From an uncultured Bacteroidota bacterium (GTDB lineage Bacteria; Bacteroidota; Bacteroidia; Chitinophagales; Chitinophagaceae): 64,000 bases of DNA. The stretch covers positions 124,001-188,000 of the forward strand of contig CAIJXT010000025.1 of assembly GCA_903824665.1 (NCBI GenBank), read 5' to 3'. Below the pieces are notes generated by a model that searched no databases, had not been told where the DNA came from, and saw only the letters and a list, made by a program, of their open reading frames with translations. Position 1 is the first letter of the stretch. Every line of letters starts with the position of its first letter. This document shows, in pieces, positions 18,921 through 26,987 of this stretch. A program made the position numbers and the translations under genes.

Positions 18921-20399
18921 TTGGCACAAGAATTTATTAGAGCTGCTGAGGAAATTCTACGCGAACACGGCGAACCCTTGCTGGTAAAGGATATTTATCA
19001 CCTTGCTCTTGTGGGACAACTTTTAAAATCTGCCGGTAAAACTCCCGTTAACACTCTTAGGGCAAGATTATCCGAACACATTAGATTTGAAAAGGATGCT
19101 TCACTTTTCAAACGAATTGGACCAAACAAATTTGCCCTTAGAGAGTGGGATAAGTTCAAAGAATACCAAGCCCACCCTATTGTTAAGAACAAAAGCAAAG
19201 AAATTGTTGTTTGTATCGGTCAAGATTTAGTTGACAAACACGGTCGTTTTTTTGGATTTTCAACTCGGTTTCAGCCATATTTAAAAGACTTGGAAAACCC
19301 AGCTAATAGATTGCTAATTAATCGAGGAGAAGCAAAAAGCAGGCATGATATTAAGCAACTTGTGTCTTATGTACTTATCAGAGATACGGAAGGAAAGATA
19401 TTGTCTTTTGTCAGAGGAAGTTATGGTCAAAAGGAAAGCTTATTGTTGGGAGTTCTGTGTATTGGCTTTGGAGGACATGTTAATAACAACGACATTGATT
19501 TATTCACTAAGGATGCAGGCGTTTCAAATTCTGCCCGCCGTGAAATATATGAAGAGATAAAGGGTCTAAAAATAGAGAATTTAGCATGTGTTGGGGTCAT
19601 TAACGACGACTCCTCACCATTGGGGTTGAATCATTTTGCATTTGTTTACGAGGCAAAATTACCCAAAGGCTTTCCCATAGAGAATATACAAAAGGAAAAG
19701 GCGATTAGCAAAGTAAGACTTTTAGAGTCGTACGAAGTTTGGGAGAAATTTCATGAAATGGAATTTTGGTCACAATTACTCATGAAAAAATTCATTCCCA
19801 AGCCGAGCAATTACACTCCAGTATTTGTAAAAGATAAGACGAAACGACATTACGGTGCACCATTAGCAATAGTAGGTGAAGTCGGTTGTGGAAAATCAGA
19901 AGCTGCTAAATTTATGGCAAACAGATATAGCATGCCAATCGTTTCTACCAGGCAATGTGTAGCTAAACTTATCAGGGAAAAAGATTTTGGCGTTGGGGAT
20001 CGACAAAAGTTTCAAATGAAATCACTTAAGTTTATTTCAAAACCTGATGGAATAAAGAAACTCGCAGAAAAAATCATAAAAGAAGTTCAACGTTATAAAA
20101 CGCCTAATGTTATTATTGATGGAATAAGAAATGTAGAAACATACAACCATCTTAAAAATGAACTACCTGATTTGAATCTGATGTATATAGATGTACCACG
20201 CGATACCGCATTGGGGCTTTTCACAAATCGAAGTAGATATCGTGATGTTAGCATAAACGAATTTAGGAATGCACGTGATCATCAGGTGGAAAAAGAAATA
20301 ATACTTTTTAAGACAAGAGCAGATATATATCTTTTCAACGGTGGTACTTTGGGCGACTTAACAAAAACAATAAAAAAATGGTGGGATGAAGAAAAATAA
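18921..20399 (+). CDS. HARE-HTH / Nudix-like / P-loop kinase fusion protein
   Basis: Three modules are visible in 492 residues. Residues 3-75 form a HARE-HTH winged helix (FIRAAEEILREHGEPLLVKDI...), a DNA-binding module found with restriction and DNA-modification proteins. Residues about 95-290 form a Nudix-like hydrolase region with GFGGHV (182-187), the helix ARREIYEEIKGL (205-216) carrying the REUxEE part of the Nudix box, and a GVINDDSSPLGLNHFAFVYE strand pair (225-244). Residues 314-492 form a P-loop nucleotide-kinase domain with Walker A GEVGCGKS (319-326) and VIIDGIRN (397-404), resembling dephospho-CoA-kinase-like proteins. The start is TTG; a stop precedes it. It overlaps the next gene by 14 bp. 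A role in making, sensing or removing a modified nucleotide is inference. Confidence 0.85.
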   Translation: MAQEFIRAAEEILREHGEPLLVKDIYHLALVGQLLKSAGKTPVNTLRARLSEHIRFEKDASLFKRIGPNKFALREWDKFKEYQAHPIVKNKSKEIVVCIGQDLVDKHGRFFGFSTRFQPYLKDLENPANRLLINRGEAKSRHDIKQLVSYVLIRDTEGKILSFVRGSYGQKESLLLGVLCIGFGGHVNNNDIDLFTKDAGVSNSARREIYEEIKGLKIENLACVGVINDDSSPLGLNHFAFVYEAKLPKGFPIENIQKEKAISKVRLLESYEVWEKFHEMEFWSQLLMKKFIPKPSNYTPVFVKDKTKRHYGAPLAIVGEVGCGKSEAAKFMANRYSMPIVSTRQCVAKLIREKDFGVGDRQKFQMKSLKFISKPDGIKKLAEKIIKEVQRYKTPNVIIDGIRNVETYNHLKNELPDLNLMYIDVPRDTALGLFTNRSRYRDVSINEFRNARDHQVEKEIILFKTRADIYLFNGGTLGDLTKTIKKWWDEEK

Positions 20400-21024
20400 A
20401 CATAAATATCAAGAAGAGTATGAAAACACAGCCGGGCTATTTTGGGATAACAAGCCAGCAAAGTATGTTCGTTTATTTACAGAAGAAGTTCAAAGTAATT
20501 TGTCGAACTGGAAAATTTTAGATCTTGGTGCTGGAGAGGGCAAAAATGCCGTATTCTTGGCAGGGTTAGGTGGGAAGATAACAGCCGTAGACCTATCTGC
20601 AGTGGCCTTGTCAAAATTTCATTTGCAACCTAATTACAATAGGGATAAGAACAATATAAATATTGTAAATTGCAATGTTTTAGGCGTTGCATTTGACGAG
20701 TTGAGCTTTGACCTAATTGTTGCTTATGGAATACTTCATTGCCTTTCGAATAAAGAGGAAATAAAGCAATTCGTTCGGCAGTTAAAAAAATGGGGTAAAA
20801 TTGGAAGTTACTTTATCGGAGCGACATTTACTGACGCTATTCCACCGCCAGATATTCAAGAATATTTGGACTTTGAAGCATTTCTTTCAACCGGAGAGTT
20901 CGAAGAGCTATTTGGTGATTGGAGCATTATTTATAGTGAAGATGCCATAATAACCGAAAGCCACCCGACATCGGGACTATCTCATCAGCATTCAATAACG
21001 AGACTTATAGCGAAAAAGATATGA
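20386..21024 (+). CDS. Class I SAM-dependent methyltransferase (TehB-like fold)
   Basis: The 212-residue protein has the class I methyltransferase fold: motif I ILDLGAGEGKN (44-54), an acidic residue after strand 2 in ITAVDLSAVAL (65-75), and a motif IV-like FDLIVAYGILHCL. The sequence looks like small-molecule methyltransferases (TehB/UbiE type) rather than DNA methylases, as there is no DPPY or NPPF. It starts 14 bp inside the upstream fusion gene and ends in an ATGA overlap with the SIR2 gene, so translation is coupled. The substrate is unknown; a nucleotide or its derivative would fit the neighbours. Confidence 0.85.
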   Translation: MKKNKHKYQEEYENTAGLFWDNKPAKYVRLFTEEVQSNLSNWKILDLGAGEGKNAVFLAGLGGKITAVDLSAVALSKFHLQPNYNRDKNNINIVNCNVLGVAFDELSFDLIVAYGILHCLSNKEEIKQFVRQLKKWGKIGSYFIGATFTDAIPPPDIQEYLDFEAFLSTGEFEELFGDWSIIYSEDAIITESHPTSGLSHQHSITRLIAKKI

Positions 21025-21845
21025 CAATTCCGCACGCTGAAGAAATTCAAAAAGCAAATCTGGAAGGCCGGTTAATTCCATTTGTAGGATCTGGTTTTTC
21101 CAAACCACTCGGTTTGCCGGACTGGCGGGGACTTATCGCTCAGGTTGCCGAGAAAGTTGGGTATGAGTCCGACCTTTTTTTTCTACATGGAAGCTACCCT
21201 CAACTTTTAGAATATCTCAGCAGATATCACCAATTTGAGTGGAATGCATTTGTTCACAATATGACCGTGATATTCGATTCAGAAGAGGCCGTTCAGAAAC
21301 GGAAGAAATCACTTTCACACATTGCGTTAACGCAGTTGAATGTTAAAACAATTTACACAACAAATTACGATACTCATATCGAGAGTTGTTTGAGAGATAG
21401 TGGCAAATGTGTCCGAGAGTATGCGAGTTTAGCAGACTTTGTTCGAGCTGACGACAAATTAACCGAATGTGAGGTTATCAAATTTCACGGAACATTAGTT
21501 GACCCTTCAACCCTTGTCTTAACTGAAAGTCAGTATTTTGACAGGATGTCATTAGAAGAGGCAGTTGATCAACGCTTGAGATCTGATTTGTTGAGTAACA
21601 GTTTCCTCTTTATGGGATACAGTTTCAACGACACCAATATTAGGTATATCTGGTATAAAATAAATAAACTGAAAAGTCTGCAAAATAAGGCTTCGGAATT
21701 TACTTTAAGACCTTCATATTTTGTCACGTTTGGTAATGAGCCTATACAATCGGAACTTCTGAAAAAATGGGATATAGTCACGATCAATCTTGACCCAATA
21801 GACCCGACCAATAGTCTTGCTGACTTTCTAAATCAAATAAAATGA
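21021..21845 (+). CDS. SIR2-family protein (defence-type)
   Basis: The 274-residue protein has the Rossmann motifs of SIR2_2-type domains: FVGSGFSKPLGLPDW (21-35), TTNYDTHIE (113-121), catalytic-position His156 in IKFHGTL (153-159) and FMGYSFNDTNIRYI (197-210). The zinc ribbon of protein deacetylases is absent. In several antiphage systems such domains hydrolyse NAD+, and Asn115 and His156, the residues needed for that, are present. It is coupled to both neighbours by ATGA overlaps (21021-21024 and 21842-21845). NADase or base-processing activity is inference; no separate sensor domain is fused to it. Confidence 0.88.
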   Translation: MTIPHAEEIQKANLEGRLIPFVGSGFSKPLGLPDWRGLIAQVAEKVGYESDLFFLHGSYPQLLEYLSRYHQFEWNAFVHNMTVIFDSEEAVQKRKKSLSHIALTQLNVKTIYTTNYDTHIESCLRDSGKCVREYASLADFVRADDKLTECEVIKFHGTLVDPSTLVLTESQYFDRMSLEEAVDQRLRSDLLSNSFLFMGYSFNDTNIRYIWYKINKLKSLQNKASEFTLRPSYFVTFGNEPIQSELLKKWDIVTINLDPIDPTNSLADFLNQIK

Positions 21846-22402
21846 CACAACTTTATTTTAACACTGTCAATAGACATAAAATGGCGGAAATATCTACTAT
21901 CTTTTCCGACGTTGATGTAGAAATAAAATTTTTGGAACATAATATTCAAGAAGTTTTGTCGCATAATCTGGAAACTGTAATTAAATCAAAAGCTGAAGAG
22001 GCATATAAAGCATGCAGAGTACCTGTGATTGTAGAACATGGTGCATTGTGTATCGAGTACCTTAACAATTTCCCTGGAGCCTTATCTAAGCCTATGTGGG
22101 ACTTAATGGACGCAAAAATCTGCAAACTAATTCCATATGGAGAAACAAGAGCTGCATCAGTATATTCTGGCGTTTGTTATTGTGACGGTAAAGTTAGAAA
22201 GTCCTTCATTGAAAAAACAGAAGGAACGATAGCCATTGAAGGTAGAGGGACCTTTGGCTTTCAATTTGATCCAATTTTTATTCCAAATGGGGTCACATTA
22301 ACTTATGCTGAAATGGCACTTGATGAAAAACTAAAACACTCCCAGGCTGTAAAGGCATACAATATGCTTAAAAAAGAACTTAGACTGAGCAAAAAAAAGT
22401 AA
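21842..22402 (+). CDS. Divergent HAM1/RdgB-like nucleotide pyrophosphatase
   Basis: The family hydrolyses non-canonical purine NTPs (dITP, XTP) to monophosphates. The 186-residue product keeps the fold motifs: FNTVNRHKMAE (6-16), GTFGFQFDPIFIP (136-148), TYAEM (154-158) and the late H166. Residues at key places differ: the usual (D/E)D-(S/T)-(G/C)-L loop reads VEHGAL (64-69), placing His where the catalytic Asp lies, and the SHR motif reads KHSQA (165-169). It is therefore either inactive, or specific for another nucleotide. It is coupled to the SIR2 gene by ATGA and is followed 4 bp later by dam. Confidence 0.82.
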   Translation: MTQLYFNTVNRHKMAEISTIFSDVDVEIKFLEHNIQEVLSHNLETVIKSKAEEAYKACRVPVIVEHGALCIEYLNNFPGALSKPMWDLMDAKICKLIPYGETRAASVYSGVCYCDGKVRKSFIEKTEGTIAIEGRGTFGFQFDPIFIPNGVTLTYAEMALDEKLKHSQAVKAYNMLKKELRLSKKK

Positions 22403-22406
22403 AAGA

Positions 22407-23336
22407 TTGGAAAAGAATAACACCCCAGAAATTAAGGAAACAAAAGCAAGGCCATTTTTACGATGGGCAGGAGGTAAAATGTGGTTATTCAAACATATAG
22501 ATTTGCTTTTACCTAAAGCGGGATACAATAACTATCATGAACCATTTTTAGGTGGCGGAGCTATGTTTTTTTCCTTACGGCCGCCCCATAAAGTATTTCT
22601 ATCTGACCTGAACAGTGATTTGATTGCTACTTATCAGACTTTAAAAGCAGAGCCGTTAGAAGTAATTAAAGAACTGAGAAAATATAAAAACGAAGAGGAT
22701 TTTTACTATGAAATAAGAGATAAGAAGTATAGGAATTCCGCACGACTGGCAGCAAAGTTTATATTTCTAAATCAGACTTCCTTTAATGGCATCTACAGAG
22801 TAAATCTAAAGGGTAAATACAATGTGCCTTTTGGATATAGGACTAAGGAGTTTTTAGAAAAGGAAAATTTACTATCAGTGAGCAATGCATTGAAGTCTGC
22901 TATAATTTATAATGGTGATTTCGATTTGGCAAAGGACAATATCAAAAAGAAGGATCTTGTTTTTCTTGATCCGCCTTACACCGTTTCACATAATGATAAT
23001 GGGTTCATAAAATATAATCAAAAATTATTTTCGTTAGATGATCAATACAGATTGAGCAAGTTAATCGATGCCGTTAAATCGAAAGAAGCATATTACATAC
23101 TTACAAATGCGGCACATTCAATCATTGACGAAATTTTTGAAAAGGGAGACAGGAAATTGGAACTAAAACGAACGAATTTAGTCGGCGGTACAAATGCTCA
23201 AAGAGGTCACACAAAAGAATTTATTTTCACCAACATTGATTGCGCTGACAGCGGAGGGTTTTCCGCAGAAAAAGGGTGCAGACCGGTAGAAGACGACAAA
23301 ATGCCTTTAGATTACTTCAATTCTGCCCGATATTAG
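22407..23336 (+). CDS. dam: Dam-type DNA adenine N6-methyltransferase (D12 class)
   Basis: The 309-residue protein has the alpha-class (D12) motif order: FLRWAGGK (17-24), HEPFLGGGAMFFSL (44-57), LSDLNSDLI (65-73), the target-region signature FNGIYRVNLKGKYNVPFG (126-143) and catalytic DPPYT (188-192). Dam and DpnM relatives methylate adenine in GATC, but specificity cannot be assigned from sequence alone. The TTG at 22407 is needed as start because the next ATG falls after the SAM motif. No restriction endonuclease gene is adjacent. The 3' end overlaps the converging hepT gene by 20 bp. Confidence 0.93.
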   Translation: MEKNNTPEIKETKARPFLRWAGGKMWLFKHIDLLLPKAGYNNYHEPFLGGGAMFFSLRPPHKVFLSDLNSDLIATYQTLKAEPLEVIKELRKYKNEEDFYYEIRDKKYRNSARLAAKFIFLNQTSFNGIYRVNLKGKYNVPFGYRTKEFLEKENLLSVSNALKSAIIYNGDFDLAKDNIKKKDLVFLDPPYTVSHNDNGFIKYNQKLFSLDDQYRLSKLIDAVKSKEAYYILTNAAHSIIDEIFEKGDRKLELKRTNLVGGTNAQRGHTKEFIFTNIDCADSGGFSAEKGCRPVEDDKMPLDYFNSARY

Positions 23337-23646
23337 CTATCAATTCAGGTAGAAACTGTTCCTTGATGTTCCATACTATCGCATAATCGATGCCCATGTA
23401 ATCATGCACTATCCTGTTTCTAAATCCGCGTAGCCGATGCCAGTCAATAGCACTGTATAAATCTTTCACTTCTTCCGGCAATCGATTAGCAGCCTCTCCT
23501 ATTATTTCAAAATTTCGAATTACGGCATCAATAGTTTTTTCGTCTTCAACGAATTCTTCAAAAGTTAAGCCTTGTGTGTAATTAATTATCTTTTTTGCAC
23601 TAGTCAAAATATCTTCAACCAGTACTTCAGGCAATCTTTTAGACAT
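23317..23646 (-). CDS. hepT: HEPN-domain RNase toxin HepT (DUF86)
   Basis: The 109-residue all-helical protein carries the HEPN RNase motif RX4HXY as RNRIVHDY (76-83). HepT toxins cut RNA and are silenced when the partner MntA transfers AMP groups to the Tyr of this motif. The start at 23646 gives the usual family length; an ORF extending to 23769 lies inside mntA. The 8-bp overlap with mntA and gene order (antitoxin first) are typical. Its 3' end overlaps the dam gene on the other strand by 20 bp. Confidence 0.9.
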   Translation of the reverse strand: MSKRLPEVLVEDILTSAKKIINYTQGLTFEEFVEDEKTIDAVIRNFEIIGEAANRLPEEVKDLYSAIDWHRLRGFRNRIVHDYMGIDYAIVWNIKEQFLPELIANIGQN

Positions 23647-23929
23647 ATATGATTTCTGGTTGAATGCGTTGCATGTACGAAGGCTTAACGCCTGTCCTGG
23701 ACACGAGATCAATTCTTCTATCGAACAGGTGCTCCAGTTCATTGGCAAGGTCAATAAATTCGATGCCAACGGGGCGGCTAAACGCTACAATTATGTCAAT
23801 GTCGCTGTCGGCGGTAAAATCATTTCTGACCATAGAACCGAAAATGCCTATTTCGCTGACCGAATATTTTGATGCGAGCATAGGCTTTGCCTGAATCAGC
23901 TTATTTTTTATCGTAGCCAACAATTCCAT
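23639..23929 (-). CDS. mntA: Minimal nucleotidyltransferase antitoxin MntA
   Basis: The 96-residue protein has the minimal nucleotidyltransferase signature GSX10DXD: GS at 31-32, then D43 and D45 (DSDID). It is expected to AMPylate HepT and block its RNase activity. The gene starts 22 bp after the stop of mnmE on the same strand, so it may share the mnmE transcript or have a small promoter in that gap. Confidence 0.9.
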   Translation of the reverse strand: MELLATIKNKLIQAKPMLASKYSVSEIGIFGSMVRNDFTADSDIDIIVAFSRPVGIEFIDLANELEHLFDRRIDLVSRTGVKPSYMQRIQPEIIYV

Positions 23930-23951
23930 AAGGTAAAGTTAGGATGTTTAG

Positions 23952-25343
23952 TTACTTCCCGATACAAAATTTAGAAAATATATAGTCGAGTTTATCCTCT
24001 GTAGTGACAACACCGGTGATCTCGCCAAGGTAGTGGAGGCAGCGGCGGATATCGAGAGAGAGGAGGTCGCCGGGCAGGTTGTTGTCCATGCCGGTCTTAA
24101 TGTCTGTAAGCGATTTCAGCACCTCCTGCAGGGAAGCATAGTGGCGGGCATTGGTGATGATGGTGCCTTCGGTTTTTACCTGTCCGCCGGTGATCATGGT
24201 GTAGAGCGCGTCTTTCAGCGCCTGTATATTTTGTTTGTCGCGCGCAGATATGAGCAGCACATTGCTGCCCAGGTGTTTCAGATCGTCGGGCGGGGCGGCC
24301 AGGGTGGTTTCATCGGCCTTGTTGCCCACTGCCAGAAAGGTGGTGCCGCTGTTCCTGAATTCCTCCAGTTGCTGCAACAGGTCGGTGCGCTCGTAGTCGG
24401 AGGTGAGGTAGAGCGCCACATCAAAGAGGTACACCACCACATCGGCCTTGCTCATGGCATCGCGGCTGCGGGCTATACCCTGCCGCTCTATGAGATCGGT
24501 GGTATGCTCGCGTATGCCGGCAGTATCTATGAGCCTGAAGAGGATACCGTTGATATTTAGGGCCTCCTCTATGGTATCGCGCGTGGTGCCTGCTACCTCA
24601 CTTACTATGGCCCGCTCCTCATTCAGCAAGGTGTTGAGCAGGGTGCTTTTACCGGCATTGGGTTTGCCGGCTATGGCCACGCTTACGCCGTTTTTGATGG
24701 CATTGCCCAGGCCAAAGGATTTGACCAGCTGCAGGGCGGCAGCGGTTATGCGTCCTATAAGCTCGTAAAACTGTGTGCGGTCGGCAAACTCTATGTCTTC
24801 CTCGCTGAAGTCGAGCTCGAGCTCTATAAGGGCGCTGAAGCGTATGAGCTGCTCCCGCATATCGGCAAGATCGTGGCTGAAACCTCCCCGCAGATTGTGC
24901 ATAGCTGCCTTGTGGGCTGCGGCACTGTCGCTGGCTATGAGGTCGGCTACGGCCTCGGCCTGCGTGAGGTCGAGCTTGCCGGACAAGAATGCCCGCATAG
25001 TAAACTCGCCGGGCTTTGCCACCCTGGCGCCACCGGCAGTGCACAGGGCCAGCACCTGCTGCAACACATAGGCCGAGCCATGACAACTGATCTCTGTGAT
25101 ATCCTCGCCGGTATAGCTTTTGGGGCCCCGGTACAGGCTCACCACGACTTCATCTATGACGCGATCACCGCCCACGATCCTGCCAAAATGCAGTGTGTGC
25201 GACGGCTGCTGCGAGAGGTCTTTGCCCCTGAAGATAGCATTTGTAATAGCTATGGCATGGCTGCCGCTAAGGCGTATGATGCCTATGGCACCCTCGCCGG
25301 GTGGCGTGGCAATGGCTACTATGGTATCGCTGGTATGAAGCAT
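23952..25343 (-). CDS. mnmE: tRNA uridine-5-carboxymethylaminomethyl(34) GTPase MnmE
   Basis: MnmE with MnmG makes the cmnm5 modification at wobble U34. The start at 25343 gives the family N-terminus (MLHTSDTIVAIATPPGEGAI). The 463-residue protein has the tetrahydrofolate-binding N-domain, the inserted G domain with GKPNAGKS (226-233), TTRD (253-256), DTAGIR (273-278) and NKAD, and the C-terminal catalytic motif FCIGK at the very end. It is a vertically inherited gene that bounds the accessory island. Confidence 0.97.
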   Translation of the reverse strand: MLHTSDTIVAIATPPGEGAIGIIRLSGSHAIAITNAIFRGKDLSQQPSHTLHFGRIVGGDRVIDEVVVSLYRGPKSYTGEDITEISCHGSAYVLQQVLALCTAGGARVAKPGEFTMRAFLSGKLDLTQAEAVADLIASDSAAAHKAAMHNLRGGFSHDLADMREQLIRFSALIELELDFSEEDIEFADRTQFYELIGRITAAALQLVKSFGLGNAIKNGVSVAIAGKPNAGKSTLLNTLLNEERAIVSEVAGTTRDTIEEALNINGILFRLIDTAGIREHTTDLIERQGIARSRDAMSKADVVVYLFDVALYLTSDYERTDLLQQLEEFRNSGTTFLAVGNKADETTLAAPPDDLKHLGSNVLLISARDKQNIQALKDALYTMITGGQVKTEGTIITNARHYASLQEVLKSLTDIKTGMDNNLPGDLLSLDIRRCLHYLGEITGVVTTEDKLDYIFSKFCIGK

Positions 25344-25440
25344 TGTACGCAAAAATAGCTGCATTGGGTGAGGTAACCATAAAAGTTCTGTTGCAACAAT
25401 AACCGGATGAAAAATCCGTTATAAAGAAAACACATATTTT

Positions 25441-25917
25441 ATGAAAGGCATTTCTTTGGCGACGATCCTAATAGCCGCAGCAACATTTTCATCGTGCTCA
25501 AAAAAAGCCGGTACGGAGCCGCAGGCTGGTAATTCTAATAGTGGTCCCACAGCCCAGGTACAACAAGCCAAAGATGTTACCGACACATTTTCGGTAACTA
25601 TTTACCACTCAGGGCATGAAACATTGTACAAAGCGGATACTCCCGCCTATATATTCGTGCGAAAATACGGAGTGGACAAGATGCACGTCACCAGCGACAA
25701 AGCTCTAAAGGCTGAGTACTATGGCCCAATAATTATCGACTACCGGCTGACTAAAAATGACAGTAACAAATATGATGTGAAGAATGAACGGTATATTAGA
25801 TTCTCAAAAGACAGTATTTACTTCATCTGGTCTTATTTTGAGCCCATGAGCAAAGGTATCACCGGCGGCATTCACGATGCATATGGCAGGTTGTCGGGCA
25901 AAAGAATCAATAAGTAA
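25441..25917 (+). CDS. Lipoprotein of unknown function
   Basis: The 158-residue product has a lipoprotein signal peptide with lipobox FSSC (Cys19), followed by a short Gly/Ser/Gln-rich linker (19-45) and a globular domain of about 110 residues. No family recognised. It is probably anchored in the outer or inner membrane facing the periplasm. It diverges from mnmE with a 97-bp gap and precedes dtd. Confidence 0.7.
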   Translation: MKGISLATILIAAATFSSCSKKAGTEPQAGNSNSGPTAQVQQAKDVTDTFSVTIYHSGHETLYKADTPAYIFVRKYGVDKMHVTSDKALKAEYYGPIIIDYRLTKNDSNKYDVKNERYIRFSKDSIYFIWSYFEPMSKGITGGIHDAYGRLSGKRINK

Positions 25918-25986
25918 CGGACCTGTAGCATTTTGCATATCGCCAGGCCGAATTTACATCCGTTGCCTTATTTTTGGTATAAAAAA

Positions 25987-26439
25987 ATGCGCGCAGTTAT
26001 CCAGAGAGTATCATCGGCTAGTGTAACGATTGATGGTGTGGTTACATCAGCCATAGGCCATGGCTATATGATACTGCTGGGGATAGAACATGCCGACACG
26101 AACGAAGATGCCGAATGGCTGGCTGGCAAAATAGCCCAGCTGCGCATAATGCCTGACGAACAGGGCCTAATGAACAAAAGTGTGACTGATGTGGGTGGTG
26201 AACTGCTGGTGGTGAGCCAGTTCACACTGCATGCATCTTACAAAAAAGGCAACCGGCCATCGTTTATACGGGCAGCACGGCCAGAGCAGGCGATACCACT
26301 GTATACCTATTTTACAGATAGGCTAATGGAGATGACGGGAAAGGGGGTAAAAACAGGCACTTTCGGGGCAGATATGAAAGTAGCACTTGTAAATGATGGC
26401 CCGGTGACGATTGTAATGGACAGCCAAAACAGGGAATAA
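25987..26439 (+). CDS. dtd: D-aminoacyl-tRNA deacylase
   Basis: DTD removes D-amino acids (and Gly from tRNA-Ala) from mischarged tRNAs. ATG 25987 gives the canonical start [13 protein letters not shown]. The 150-residue product has the catalytic loop SQFTLHA (77-83) and the C-terminal NDGPVT motif (about 136-141), equivalent to the family's Gly-cisPro loop. A TATTTTTG box at 25969-25976 ends 10 bp before the ATG, so the message may be nearly leaderless. Confidence 0.96.
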   Translation: MRAVIQRVSSASVTIDGVVTSAIGHGYMILLGIEHADTNEDAEWLAGKIAQLRIMPDEQGLMNKSVTDVGGELLVVSQFTLHASYKKGNRPSFIRAARPEQAIPLYTYFTDRLMEMTGKGVKTGTFGADMKVALVNDGPVTIVMDSQNRE

Positions 26440-26542
26440 GACCGAAAGCTCCATACACCACCGACAAAGGGCGCGTGCATTATAACATTTCGTTGCCGCA
26501 AATTATTGTGGTTTTGCGTACCTTTCGCAAAACTTCTTTTTG

Positions 26543-26947
26543 ATGAAAAGGCTGATGCTTTCTGTTGTTCTGGTACTACCTGTACTGATGGCTTTCGGGC
26601 AGAAAAAAAAGAAAGAAAACGAAACAACACCATTGCCACCACCACGTGTGTGGATAGCCAATATACCTACTTACAACACTACCCATGAGCTGTTGATGGC
26701 CAACACTACACTGATAACAGACTCTGTGGGCTGCAAGGTTTCGGGTTTTACGGTCTCTCTGACCGCGCCGGGGCAGCCATTTTACGGGCCGCTGTATGTA
26801 AACGGCAATGAAATGTCTGAAACACAAAAGGGCGTGATCAAAAAATGGGATTACCCCAAAGTGACCGTACACATACAGGACATACACCTGAACTGTCATG
26901 AAACAGATGCCACATCGCCGGCGCTGACCTACACCTACAATGATTAA
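26543..26947 (+). CDS. Small exported GldM C-terminal-like protein (paralogue 1)
   Basis: The 134-residue product starts with a signal peptide (MKRLMLSVVLVLPVLMAFG) and a Lys-rich stretch. The remainder resembles the C-terminal domain of gliding/T9SS protein GldM: a GCKVSGFTVSL strand, a middle FYGPLYVNGNEMSETQK segment, and a VTVHIQDIHLNC strand where GldM has VYIEDI. It is a paralogue of the next gene, whose possible ATG at 26940 overlaps its last codons. A stand-alone domain of this kind has no known job. Confidence 0.6.
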   Translation: MKRLMLSVVLVLPVLMAFGQKKKKENETTPLPPPRVWIANIPTYNTTHELLMANTTLITDSVGCKVSGFTVSLTAPGQPFYGPLYVNGNEMSETQKGVIKKWDYPKVTVHIQDIHLNCHETDATSPALTYTYND

Positions 26948-26987
26948 AAACAGGTTGGGTAATGGGATGTGTAAAACGATACCAGAT

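Noticed and set aside
20386-21024. Annotation as tellurite-resistance protein TehB
   Set aside because: The similarity is only to the general class I methyltransferase fold; no TehA or tellurite context is present, and operon context suggests another substrate.
21021-21845. Annotation as an NAD-dependent protein deacetylase
   Set aside because: The zinc-binding cysteines of sirtuin deacetylases are missing and the motif set (TTNYD, GYSFNDTN) is that of the SIR2_2 defence-type group.
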